A stretch of DNA of 6,914 bases, from contig JBBQVZ010000151.1 in NCBI GenBank assembly GCA_038211015.1, positions 1 through 6,914 of the forward strand, given 5' to 3'. Shown here in pieces: positions 1 through 4,607 of the stretch. Both the position numbers and the translations under genes were made by a program. The DNA is from JBBQVZ01 sp038211015 (lineage in GTDB: Bacteria; Actinomycetota; UBA4738; HRBIN12). A model generated the notes under the pieces. That model had not been told where the DNA came from, did no database searches, and saw nothing but the letters and a program-made list of their open reading frames with translations. The number at the start of each line of letters is the position of its first letter. Positions within the stretch are counted from its first letter, which is position 1.

Positions 1-67
1 GGGTGGACTCGAACCACCGACCGACGGATTATGAGTCCGCTGCTCTGACCGACTGAGCTACCGCCCC
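1..67 (-). tRNA. tRNA with CAT anticodon (probably elongator tRNA-Met), 3' end cut off
   Basis: Read on the minus strand, the sequence folds as a tRNA: a 5' acceptor half GGGGCGG (61-67), then TA, a D arm starting GCTC, an anticodon stem GCGGA/TCCGT around the loop CTCATAA, and a T arm GGTGG-TTCGAGT-CCACC. Only one base of the 3' acceptor half remains before the window edge, so the gene is cut by the window and not necessarily broken. The CAT anticodon with a CTCATAA loop fits elongator tRNA-Met but also tRNA-Ile2, whose C34 is modified to lysidine. The sequence alone does not separate the two. It is not typical of initiator tRNA, which has a different stem and loop. No CCA end can be seen. 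Confidence 0.93.
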
Positions 68-89
68 TCGGGGAAGGTTGCAGGTCGCA

Positions 90-722
90 TTATGCGGGCT
101 CGAGCCGTAGGGTCCCGCCCTCGCGGACCAGCCGGCCGAACAGCGCCGGTGGCACATGTGCGGTCGCGAGGGTCATCTCCTCGGCCATCGTCTCCAGTTG
201 CCCTGACGCCTCGAGCGGGGCGATCTCCTCCGCGAACTCCCGGATGTCGTCCTCATCCTCGGAGCTCCGAGCCCAGGCGACGTCGGCCTCGTGGAGGTGG
301 TAGCGAGCGTTCGAGAACAATGGGATGAACCCGTCATCCGTCCGCACGGTGTTCCACCCGATGTGGTCGGAGTGAACGTGCGTGAAGATCACGTGGTCGA
401 TCTCCGCCGGCGAGACGCCGATCGTCTCGAGCTGGGCGGGGAGCGTGCCCGATACCCCCAGCCATCGACCGAACGCCGAATCGATCGAACCCACCCCCGT
501 GTCGATCAACGCGATGCCGTCGGTCGTGCGGACCAGGAAGCAGTGGTCGCGGAAGCGCCAGGAGTCGGCGGTGAAATCGTCGGGGAACCGCTCGCCGAGC
601 GTCTCGGTCCCTCCGGGTGGAGGATCACCGCGATCGAACGTCTCCCCCAGCGACATCAATGTGTCGATGTCGAGGATCGCAACGATCTCGACATCCCCGA
701 TGATCAAGCTCCCGGCAGACAT
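90..722 (-). CDS. Metallo-beta-lactamase-fold hydrolase, apparently with an internal deletion
   Basis: This encodes an MBL-fold protein of 210 residues if it starts at the ATG at 722 (MSAGSLIIGDVEIV). An in-frame ATG at 764 would add 14 residues that look unlike the family, and neither start has a clear Shine-Dalgarno. The fold's first half is intact: DTGVG near residues 74-78 and the metal motif HVHSDH at 115-120 (H115, H117, D119, H120), then the FSNARYHLHEAD segment seen in secreted-lactonase-like and related cytosolic MBL proteins. Then it jumps from APLEASGQLE to a typical C-terminus, TAHVPPALFGRLVREGG, which carries the likely last His (H189). The expected PGHTPGH-type His and the GD aspartate are missing. 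The protein is shorter than the usual 270-300 residues, and may be inactive or mono-metal. The substrate cannot be named. It lies ~22 bp downstream-side of the tRNA and on the same strand. Confidence 0.85.
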   Translation of the reverse strand: MSAGSLIIGDVEIVAILDIDTLMSLGETFDRGDPPPGGTETLGERFPDDFTADSWRFRDHCFLVRTTDGIALIDTGVGSIDSAFGRWLGVSGTLPAQLETIGVSPAEIDHVIFTHVHSDHIGWNTVRTDDGFIPLFSNARYHLHEADVAWARSSEDEDDIREFAEEIAPLEASGQLETMAEEMTLATAHVPPALFGRLVREGGTLRLEPA

Positions 723-797
723 CGCATGAGCGTACGCGCGTGGAGGTCGCGGGTGGTGTCCCATCTGACCAGATCGCCACCGACGCCGTCTGTCGTC

Positions 798-826
798 TTG
801 TGTATCGGGTCCGATGCGCGTACCCT
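798..826 (+). promoter_or_regulatory. Possible promoter with an internal palindrome, upstream of the Cys-cluster protein gene
   Basis: TTGTGT (798-803) and TACCCT (821-826) are separated by 17 bp and match 3 of 6 positions each to the -35 and -10 consensus. Inside the spacer is a perfect palindrome ATCGG-GT-CCGAT (804-815), in the position of an operator. The assignment is inference: both boxes are weak. This stretch is part of the ~200-bp divergent spacer (723-928) between the hydrolase and the small-protein gene. I saw no convincing promoter for the hydrolase in it. Confidence 0.25.
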
Positions 827-918
827 CTAGTTAGGAATGCCCGAGTTGGTCGGCGTTCCGGATGTGGCTCATACCCTCGGCCTCCTTGCGGCGACCGCCG
901 CGCGACATGGATCACGAC

Positions 919-968
919 GGAGGCCCATGTGCTACCACGACACATACGACCCGATCACCTCGCCATGA
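919..968 (+). promoter_or_regulatory. Shine-Dalgarno followed by a 13-codon leader ORF or an alternative GTG start
   Basis: GGAGG lies at 919-923, the only good ribosome-binding site before the small-protein gene. It is 3 bp from an ATG at 927 that opens a 13-codon ORF (MCYHDTYDPITSP) ending in TGA at 966-968, so its stop overlaps the ATG of the gene at 965 (ATGA). It is also 5 bp from GTG at 929, which is in frame with the gene and would add 12 residues. Either the gene starts at GTG 929, or ribosomes load on the short ORF and re-start at 965. The 5-bp spacing slightly favours GTG 929, while the natural-looking N-terminus favours ATG 965. Confidence 0.4.
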
Positions 969-1300
969 GTGACTACCGGCGCGAGGAAGCCATCAACGAG
1001 ACGCGATCGCGTCAAACCAACGAATGGATCGAGGCGGCGAACGATCGGTTCGGCGCCGACAACCCCATGGACGAGTACCGGTGCGAGTGCAGCGACCTGA
1101 TGTGCGCCGATGTCGTGAGCCTCACGCGCGTCGAATACGAGGCCGTGCGTGCGGACGGGTTGCGGTTCCTCATCGCCCCACGCCACGAGAATCCAGAGCT
1201 CGACGGCCTCATCATCGAGCACGACCGCTACTCGATCGTGGCGAAGCTCCCGGGTGAGCCGGCGAGGATCGCGCTCCGCTCCGATCCGCGGAAGGGCTGA
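965..1300 (+). CDS. Small uncharacterised protein with a Cys-x-Cys-x4-Cys cluster
   Basis: This is a 111-residue soluble protein of unknown function. The first ~35 residues are charged and probably helical. A short cysteine cluster follows: EYRCECSDLMCADV, with C40, C42 and C47. Then comes an aromatic/His segment, LTRVEYEAVRADGLRFLIAPRHENPE, with H74, and a strand-rich end, DRYSIVAKL. The CxCx4C plus a later His looks like a small metal (zinc) site, but this is inference. From memory, similar short proteins with CECxxxxC, EYEAVRA and APxHExPE signatures occur in soil actinomycetes and are annotated as hypothetical. No signal peptide or membrane segment is visible. The start is uncertain: ATG 965 was chosen, with GTG 929 as the alternative because the Shine-Dalgarno lies at 919-923. 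The stop abuts the stop of the convergent ANTAR gene with no gap. Confidence 0.8.
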   Translation: MSDYRREEAINETRSRQTNEWIEAANDRFGADNPMDEYRCECSDLMCADVVSLTRVEYEAVRADGLRFLIAPRHENPELDGLIIEHDRYSIVAKLPGEPARIALRSDPRKG

Positions 1301-1924
1301 TCACTCGAGATCGTCGGAACGTCCCTGCGCTCCCGGTCGCGATGTGCCGGGTAAGAGCGCGCGTGTCGACACGACCTCCTCTGCCAGATCGACCATCTTC
1401 CGGTTGTGCCGGCGGGCGTGGTCGCGCAACATATTGAAGGCAGCCTGTTCGTCGATCCCGTGACGCTCCATCAGGATGCCCTTCGCTCGCTCGGTGACGG
1501 CACGGCGCCCGAACGCGCCTTCCAGGTTGTGATACTCGGCGAACCGCCTGAGCACGATGTCGATGGAACTCTGCAACTCCTCCGGGTCGTGGCCATCGGC
1601 GATGTACGCGAAGATGCCCCGCTTCGCAGCTTCATTGATGAACGCGCGATCCTGCACGTCCAGGATCGCGATCACCGGACACGCCGCTTCCTTCACGATC
1701 CTGTCGATCGACTGCAACGCCTGGGGCTCCGAGTCGGGGCCGACGATCACGATCGCAACGTCGGGTCGCGCCTCGATGGTCGCTCGCCCCACGTCGACGA
1801 TCCCGATCGTGCGCTCGATGACCTGGTGACCGATCTTGGTGACCGCCTCGGTCACCTGCGCGAGTCGACCCGCCCGCTCATGGGCGATCAGGATCAGGAG
1901 AGGTCGGTCCGATTCCACGCTCAT
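1301..1924 (-). CDS. ANTAR-domain transcription antitermination regulator with degenerate receiver domain
   Basis: The 207-residue product has two parts. Residues ~8-128 form a response-regulator-like receiver domain. Residues ~134-187 form an ANTAR RNA-binding domain: RRAVTERAKGILMERHGI then DEQAAFNMLRDHARRHNRKMVDLAEEVV, the AmiR/NasR/EutV-type three-helix motif. ANTAR proteins usually bind paired hexaloop hairpins in leader RNAs and prevent termination. The receiver is unusual. In RPDVAIVIVGPD the position expected to hold the phospho-acceptor Asp aligns to Ile60, and the usual Lys near AYI is an Ala-Asp pair. Phosphorylation control therefore seems lost. The start is ATG 1924: it gives a normal receiver N-terminus (RPLLILIAHERAG), and the reading frame upstream looks non-coding. 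There is no Shine-Dalgarno, and a perfect -10 box 12 bp away suggests a nearly leaderless mRNA. The RNA targets are unknown. Confidence 0.9.
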   Translation of the reverse strand: MSVESDRPLLILIAHERAGRLAQVTEAVTKIGHQVIERTIGIVDVGRATIEARPDVAIVIVGPDSEPQALQSIDRIVKEAACPVIAILDVQDRAFINEAAKRGIFAYIADGHDPEELQSSIDIVLRRFAEYHNLEGAFGRRAVTERAKGILMERHGIDEQAAFNMLRDHARRHNRKMVDLAEEVVSTRALLPGTSRPGAQGRSDDLE

Positions 1925-1963
1925 CGTTCCGAGGAGATTATAGGACGTTTCGAGGAGATTGTA
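1925..1963 (-). repeat. Two 18-bp direct repeats spaced 21 bp, at the ANTAR gene promoter
   Basis: On the plus strand CGTTCCGAGGAGATTATA (1925-1942) is repeated as CGTTTCGAGGAGATTGTA (1946-1963), 16 of 18 identical. The repeat starts are 21 bp apart, two helical turns, so the same face of the DNA is presented. On the minus strand each copy begins with a -10-like hexamer, TATAAT in one and TACAAT in the other. The first copy ends immediately before the ANTAR start codon. It could be a binding site for a regulator, a duplicated promoter element, or both. Confidence 0.6.
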
Positions 1964-1965
1964 TG
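1937..1965 (-). promoter_or_regulatory. Likely ANTAR gene promoter, near-leaderless transcript
   Basis: On the minus strand a perfect TATAAT (1942-1937) is preceded, after 17 bp, by CATACA (1965-1960, 3 of 6 matches to TTGACA). The ATG at 1924 lies 12 bp beyond the -10 box, so transcription would begin about 5 bases before the start codon. This agrees with the lack of a Shine-Dalgarno. The AT-rich hexamer stands out in this GC-rich DNA. Confidence 0.5.
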
Positions 1966-2021
1966 CCCTGAAGACACATCCGCGAAAGGTACGAGAACAC
2001 GAACGCCAGAGGCCGTGGCCA

Positions 2022-2049
2022 TTGACTTCCGGCGCATCCTGGGAATAGT
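2022..2049 (+). promoter_or_regulatory. Possible promoter for the acidic ORF / sigma factor operon
   Basis: TTGACT (2022-2027, 5 of 6) and AATAGT (2044-2049, 4 of 6) are 16 bp apart, on the plus strand, ~110 bp before the acidic ORF. A leader RNA from here could form a hairpin with GGGCC/GGCCC arms around 2066-2085. This promoter and the ANTAR promoter would share the 237-bp divergent spacer 1925-2161. Prediction by eye only. Confidence 0.4.
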
Positions 2050-2148
2050 CTTTCAGCCGGTTCACGGGCCTCAGCCGCTTGGCCCTCCGGTCGTAGATCC
2101 CGGCCTTCAGATCCGAGCCAGCCCAAGAACTCGGTTGGCATGGCCCCC

Positions 2149-2154
2149 GGGAGG
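2149..2154 (+). promoter_or_regulatory. Strong Shine-Dalgarno for the acidic ORF
   Basis: GGGAGG lies 7 bp before the ATG at 2162. This is the best-placed ribosome-binding site in the window and the main support for the small ORF being translated. Confidence 0.65.
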
Positions 2155-2161
2155 CCGGCCG

Positions 2162-2344
2162 ATGACGTCCCATCTGAGTATCGGCGAATCGCTCACCGTC
2201 CTCGCCGAGGTCGCTGGCGTAGCGCTCGCTGGACTCGACGACGATCAACTCGACATCGTGGCGCTGCGCTTGGTCGTCGAGGCCGACGACGCCGCAGTGC
2301 TCACCCATTTCGGACCCATCGTCGACGAGGTCCGGCAGGCATGA
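2162..2344 (+). CDS. Small acidic protein translationally coupled to the sigma factor
   Basis: A 60-residue product with no family I recognise. It begins MTSHLSIGESLTVLAEVAG and ends VDEVRQA. It has 11 Asp/Glu against 2 Arg and no Lys or Cys, so it is strongly negative. Alternating Leu/Val/Ala and acidic stretches suggest helices. There is no signal peptide or membrane segment. Support for a real gene: GGGAGG 7 bp upstream, good GC-rich codon pattern, and a stop that overlaps the sigma factor start by ATGA (2341-2344). The tight coupling suggests roughly matched synthesis, and a role as a partner or inhibitor of the sigma factor is a reasonable guess. Most ECF partners are encoded downstream, and no downstream anti-sigma gene is present here. 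It could also be just a leader that loads ribosomes for the sigma gene. Confidence 0.65.
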   Translation: MTSHLSIGESLTVLAEVAGVALAGLDDDQLDIVALRLVVEADDAAVLTHFGPIVDEVRQA

Positions 2345-3036
2345 CCGCCGAGGTCATCCCCGAGGATCGCCTCTTCAAGCGGATCAACGCAGGCGATGCC
2401 CAGAGCCTCCGACGACTGTTCAGCCGGCACGCCCCGCTGACCGTCGCGCTCATCGCGCATCTTGTCGGACGGTCCCAGGCGCAGGACATCGTGCAGGAGA
2501 CGTTCCTCCTGCTCTGGCGTCGGCGCTTGCACGCACCGGATGAGGGGTCCGTCCAGAGCTGGCTCGTCGCGACCGCGCACCGTCGCGCGGTCGAGATGGT
2601 CCGACGAGGAGAAGCGCTGTCGCGCGGACCCACGCCGGGTGCGCTCCGCACGATCGTCGACGCCGGAGCGACACCGGGGATGGTCGAACCCAACACGCGC
2701 GCGCGCCAGGCCGTCGTGCTCCACGCATTGATGGCGCTTCCCGCGGATGAACGGGCTCCGATCGAGCTGATGTACTTCCGCGGCCTGTCTCGGCGTCAGA
2801 TCGCCGAACGACTCGACGTGTCGCTCTCGGAGCTTCGGGTCCGATCCACGGACGGTCTCCGGCGGCTCGATCAGGCGCTGCGCTCCTCTGGCTTGTACGG
2901 ATCGACCGCCGAGATCATCTCGATCCCCTCAGCCGAGGATCCGCGCGCCCCGATAGCCGGCAGGAAGCTCGCTCCCGCGCGTGAACCGGAACGGGTCGAA
3001 GTCCTCGAGCCGAGGATCCAGCTCCGAAGAACCTGA
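2341..3036 (+). CDS. ECF-type RNA polymerase sigma factor (sigma-70 family)
   Basis: The 231-residue protein has the two-domain layout of group 4 (ECF) sigma factors. Region 2 spans ~14-92 and includes SQAQDIVQETFLLLWRR, the core-binding helix, followed by WLVATAHRRAVEMVRR. A linker of ~35 residues follows. Region 4 spans ~127-182: ALPADERAPIELMYFRGLS then RRQIAERLDVSLSELRVRST, the -35-recognition helix-turn-helix. It would direct RNA polymerase to a stress or signal regulon. The start is ATG 2341, coupled to the upstream acidic ORF by ATGA. Residues 183-231 are an unusual tail. The last 35 codons are antisense to the end of the oxidoreductase gene (108 bp overlap), so the tail may be low-conservation read-through. 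No zinc-binding anti-sigma gene is adjacent. Confidence 0.9.
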   Translation: MTAEVIPEDRLFKRINAGDAQSLRRLFSRHAPLTVALIAHLVGRSQAQDIVQETFLLLWRRRLHAPDEGSVQSWLVATAHRRAVEMVRRGEALSRGPTPGALRTIVDAGATPGMVEPNTRARQAVVLHALMALPADERAPIELMYFRGLSRRQIAERLDVSLSELRVRSTDGLRRLDQALRSSGLYGSTAEIISIPSAEDPRAPIAGRKLAPAREPERVEVLEPRIQLRRT

Positions 3037-4083
3037 GACCAGGTCGGCCACGTGCTTGCCGAGCGCCGGCGCGAGCTTGAATCCGTGCCCGCTCGTTCCC
3101 GCGTCGACGAACACGTTGGGCGCAACCTCGCCGATGACCGGCTGCCAATCGGGGCTGACGTCGTACAGGCTCGCCCAGCCGCCGTGAGCCTCCGATCGCT
3201 CCAACTGCGGGACGCGGCGAACGACCGCCTCGGCGAGTCGCCGGACCTCCTCCTCGCGGATCTCCTGGTCGAAGTCGTCGGGGTCGGCCTGCGGAGCCGC
3301 ATGCACCGGTCCCACCAGGTACAGGTCTTCACCCTCCGGCCGGAAGTAGTAGCCGCCGATCAGATCGCCGTGCGCGGGTGTCGGCTCGGCCCCCGCCCAT
3401 CTGAACGTCGCCACGACGTGGCGCTCCACCGTGAGCGGTAGATCCGCCCCCACCTGTGCCGCGAGCGGTCCGGTCCACGGCCCCGCGGCGATCAGCACGC
3501 GACCGCACGACGTCTGCGCTCCGTCGTCGCAAGTCACCACGACCCCTCGCTCCGAGGGTTCCAGCTTCACGACCTGCACACCCATCCTTCCCACCGCTCC
3601 GAGCTCGATCGCACGGCGGAACAACCCTTCGGTCGTCGCGTGCGGGTCCGCGTATCCGGCGTCGCGTTCGAGCGCCACGACCCCGATCCCATGACCGTCG
3701 AACGATGGGTACTCCTGGACGAACCGTCCCGGGTCGAACAACGCCGTGGCGATCCCGAGTTGGTTCAGCCGGTCCGCGGACGCCTCCACGTCGTCCACGT
3801 CCTCCGGTGGATGCAGGAACAACATGCCGGTCCTGCGGAATCCGGCGTCGACACCGGTGAGCTCACGGAAACGCGCCATCATCACCATGCTGTCGCGCGC
3901 GGCTGTCGCCAGGAACGTGTTCGTGTAGTAGGCGCGACACACGGCACTCGAACGACCGGTCGGACCACCTGCCGGCGTCCACCGTTCGAAGATCACCACG
4001 TCCAGCCCTCTCGACGCCAGGTGGAAGGCCGCCGAGGCGCCGTGGACACCGGCGCCGACGATCCCGATGTCGAACGTCTCCAT
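2929..4083 (-). CDS. FAD-dependent oxidoreductase, DAO (glycine/sarcosine oxidase-like) family
   Basis: The 384-residue length is normal for the family. The N-terminus METFDIGIVGAGVHGASAAF carries the FAD Rossmann motif G10-x-G12-x-x-G15, with E33 at the end of the second strand (VVIFER) for the ribose. GRSSAVCR (43-50) is the usual FAD-contact loop, GYADPHAT (143-150) is a DAO-family substrate-domain motif, and TSGHGFKLAPALGKHVADLV (330-349) closes the FAD site. The family oxidises amines such as sarcosine, glycine or proline-like substrates with FAD, and the exact substrate cannot be told. No signal peptide is visible. The gene starts 5 bp after the cNMP-binding gene stops, so the two form an operon. 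There is no visible Shine-Dalgarno, which implies coupling. Its 3' end overlaps the convergent sigma gene by 108 bp. Confidence 0.93.
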   Translation of the reverse strand: METFDIGIVGAGVHGASAAFHLASRGLDVVIFERWTPAGGPTGRSSAVCRAYYTNTFLATAARDSMVMMARFRELTGVDAGFRRTGMLFLHPPEDVDDVEASADRLNQLGIATALFDPGRFVQEYPSFDGHGIGVVALERDAGYADPHATTEGLFRRAIELGAVGRMGVQVVKLEPSERGVVVTCDDGAQTSCGRVLIAAGPWTGPLAAQVGADLPLTVERHVVATFRWAGAEPTPAHGDLIGGYYFRPEGEDLYLVGPVHAAPQADPDDFDQEIREEEVRRLAEAVVRRVPQLERSEAHGGWASLYDVSPDWQPVIGEVAPNVFVDAGTSGHGFKLAPALGKHVADLVSGSSELDPRLEDFDPFRFTRGSELPAGYRGARILG

Positions 4084-4088
4084 GCGGG

Positions 4089-4514
4089 TCAGGCGGGGGT
4101 CTCGGGGTTCTCGAGGCTCCCGATCCGCCGAGCGAGGACCGGCAGCATCGCGACCGCGATGTCGGGCTCCGCCTCCAGGATGGCCGAGAAATCCCGTCGC
4201 GCCACCGCCAGGCACCGCACCGGCGTGGACGCCTGAACGCGCGCCGTCCGGGTGAGCCCTGGGCCCAGGATCGCCAGCTCTCCGAAGAACTCCCCCGGCC
4301 CGAGCGTGACGTTCCCGCTGCGGGGCAGCTCGACCGAGACGGTGCCTTCCTCCAGGATGAACATGCCCGATCCTTCCTGGCCGCGTTCGGTAAGGACGTG
4401 CCCGGCGGGCGCCTCGAACTCCGTGACGACCGCGCCCACGCGAACGAGCGCCTCGTCGTCGAGATCGGCGAAGATGGGGATGGCGCGGAGCTTCGCAACC
4501 AGGGTTCCGTCCAT
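4089..4514 (-). CDS. Stand-alone cyclic-nucleotide-binding-domain protein (Crp-like sensor, no DNA-binding domain)
   Basis: The 141-residue protein is a single cNMP-binding domain. It begins MDGTLVAKLRAIPIFADLDDEAL, the family's lead-in. After the beta-roll (GQEGSGMFILEEGTVSVEL) comes the phosphate-binding cassette GPGEFFGELAIL (73-83), and then R89 in LTRTARV at the place where the phosphate-binding Arg lies in Crp. A C-terminal helix follows and the protein stops after LENPETPA. No helix-turn-helix is present, so it is not a Crp-type DNA-binding regulator. It may sense a nucleotide and act on a partner protein. It is first in a two-gene operon with the FAD oxidoreductase. The ATG at 4514 was chosen because the residues before it do not fit the family. 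No Shine-Dalgarno is evident. Confidence 0.9.
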   Translation of the reverse strand: MDGTLVAKLRAIPIFADLDDEALVRVGAVVTEFEAPAGHVLTERGQEGSGMFILEEGTVSVELPRSGNVTLGPGEFFGELAILGPGLTRTARVQASTPVRCLAVARRDFSAILEAEPDIAVAMLPVLARRIGSLENPETPA

Positions 4515-4528
4515 CGCAGCAGCGTACC

Positions 4529-4545
4529 CGGCAGCCCATCTGCCG
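4529..4545. promoter_or_regulatory. Inverted repeat in the divergent spacer between the cNMP-domain gene and fumC
   Basis: CGGCAG-CCCAT-CTGCCG is a perfect 6-bp inverted repeat with a 5-bp spacer. It lies in the 89-bp region between two divergent genes, so it could be an operator serving both. A hairpin in an mRNA leader is the other reading. Confidence 0.35.
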
Positions 4546-4563
4546 CGCACACCTTCGCGATTT

Positions 4564-4607
4564 GGGAGGATGGCGCCGTGAGCGGGTCGGGGGTTCGAGC
4601 GTCGTGA
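4564..4607 (+). promoter_or_regulatory. Shine-Dalgarno and 9-codon leader ORF overlapping the fumC start
   Basis: GGGAGG (4564-4569) is 8 bp before a GTG at 4578 that opens a 9-codon ORF (MSGSGVRAS). It ends in TGA at 4605-4607, overlapping the fumC GTG at 4604-4606. fumC has no comparable Shine-Dalgarno of its own. The arrangement suggests ribosomes load on the leader and re-initiate at fumC. The peptide sequence shows no amino-acid run of an attenuator type. Confidence 0.4.

Noticed and set aside
723..764. Upstream ATG (764) as the hydrolase start
   Set aside because: The 14 added residues (rich in Pro, His, Arg) do not resemble the family, and no Shine-Dalgarno is present; ATG 722 gives a natural N-terminus.
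1406..2161. Long plus-strand frame running across the ANTAR gene
   Set aside because: It is the antisense shadow of the ANTAR gene. Only the part from ATG 2162 has its own Shine-Dalgarno and coding logic.
759..2178. 11-base match GTCCCATCTGA at 757-770 and 2167-2177
   Set aside because: One short match, in one case within a coding start, with no other shared context; likely chance.
1925..2308. N-terminal extension of the ANTAR protein
   Set aside because: The extension has no family likeness and runs through the promoter and repeat; the domain starts naturally at ATG 1924.
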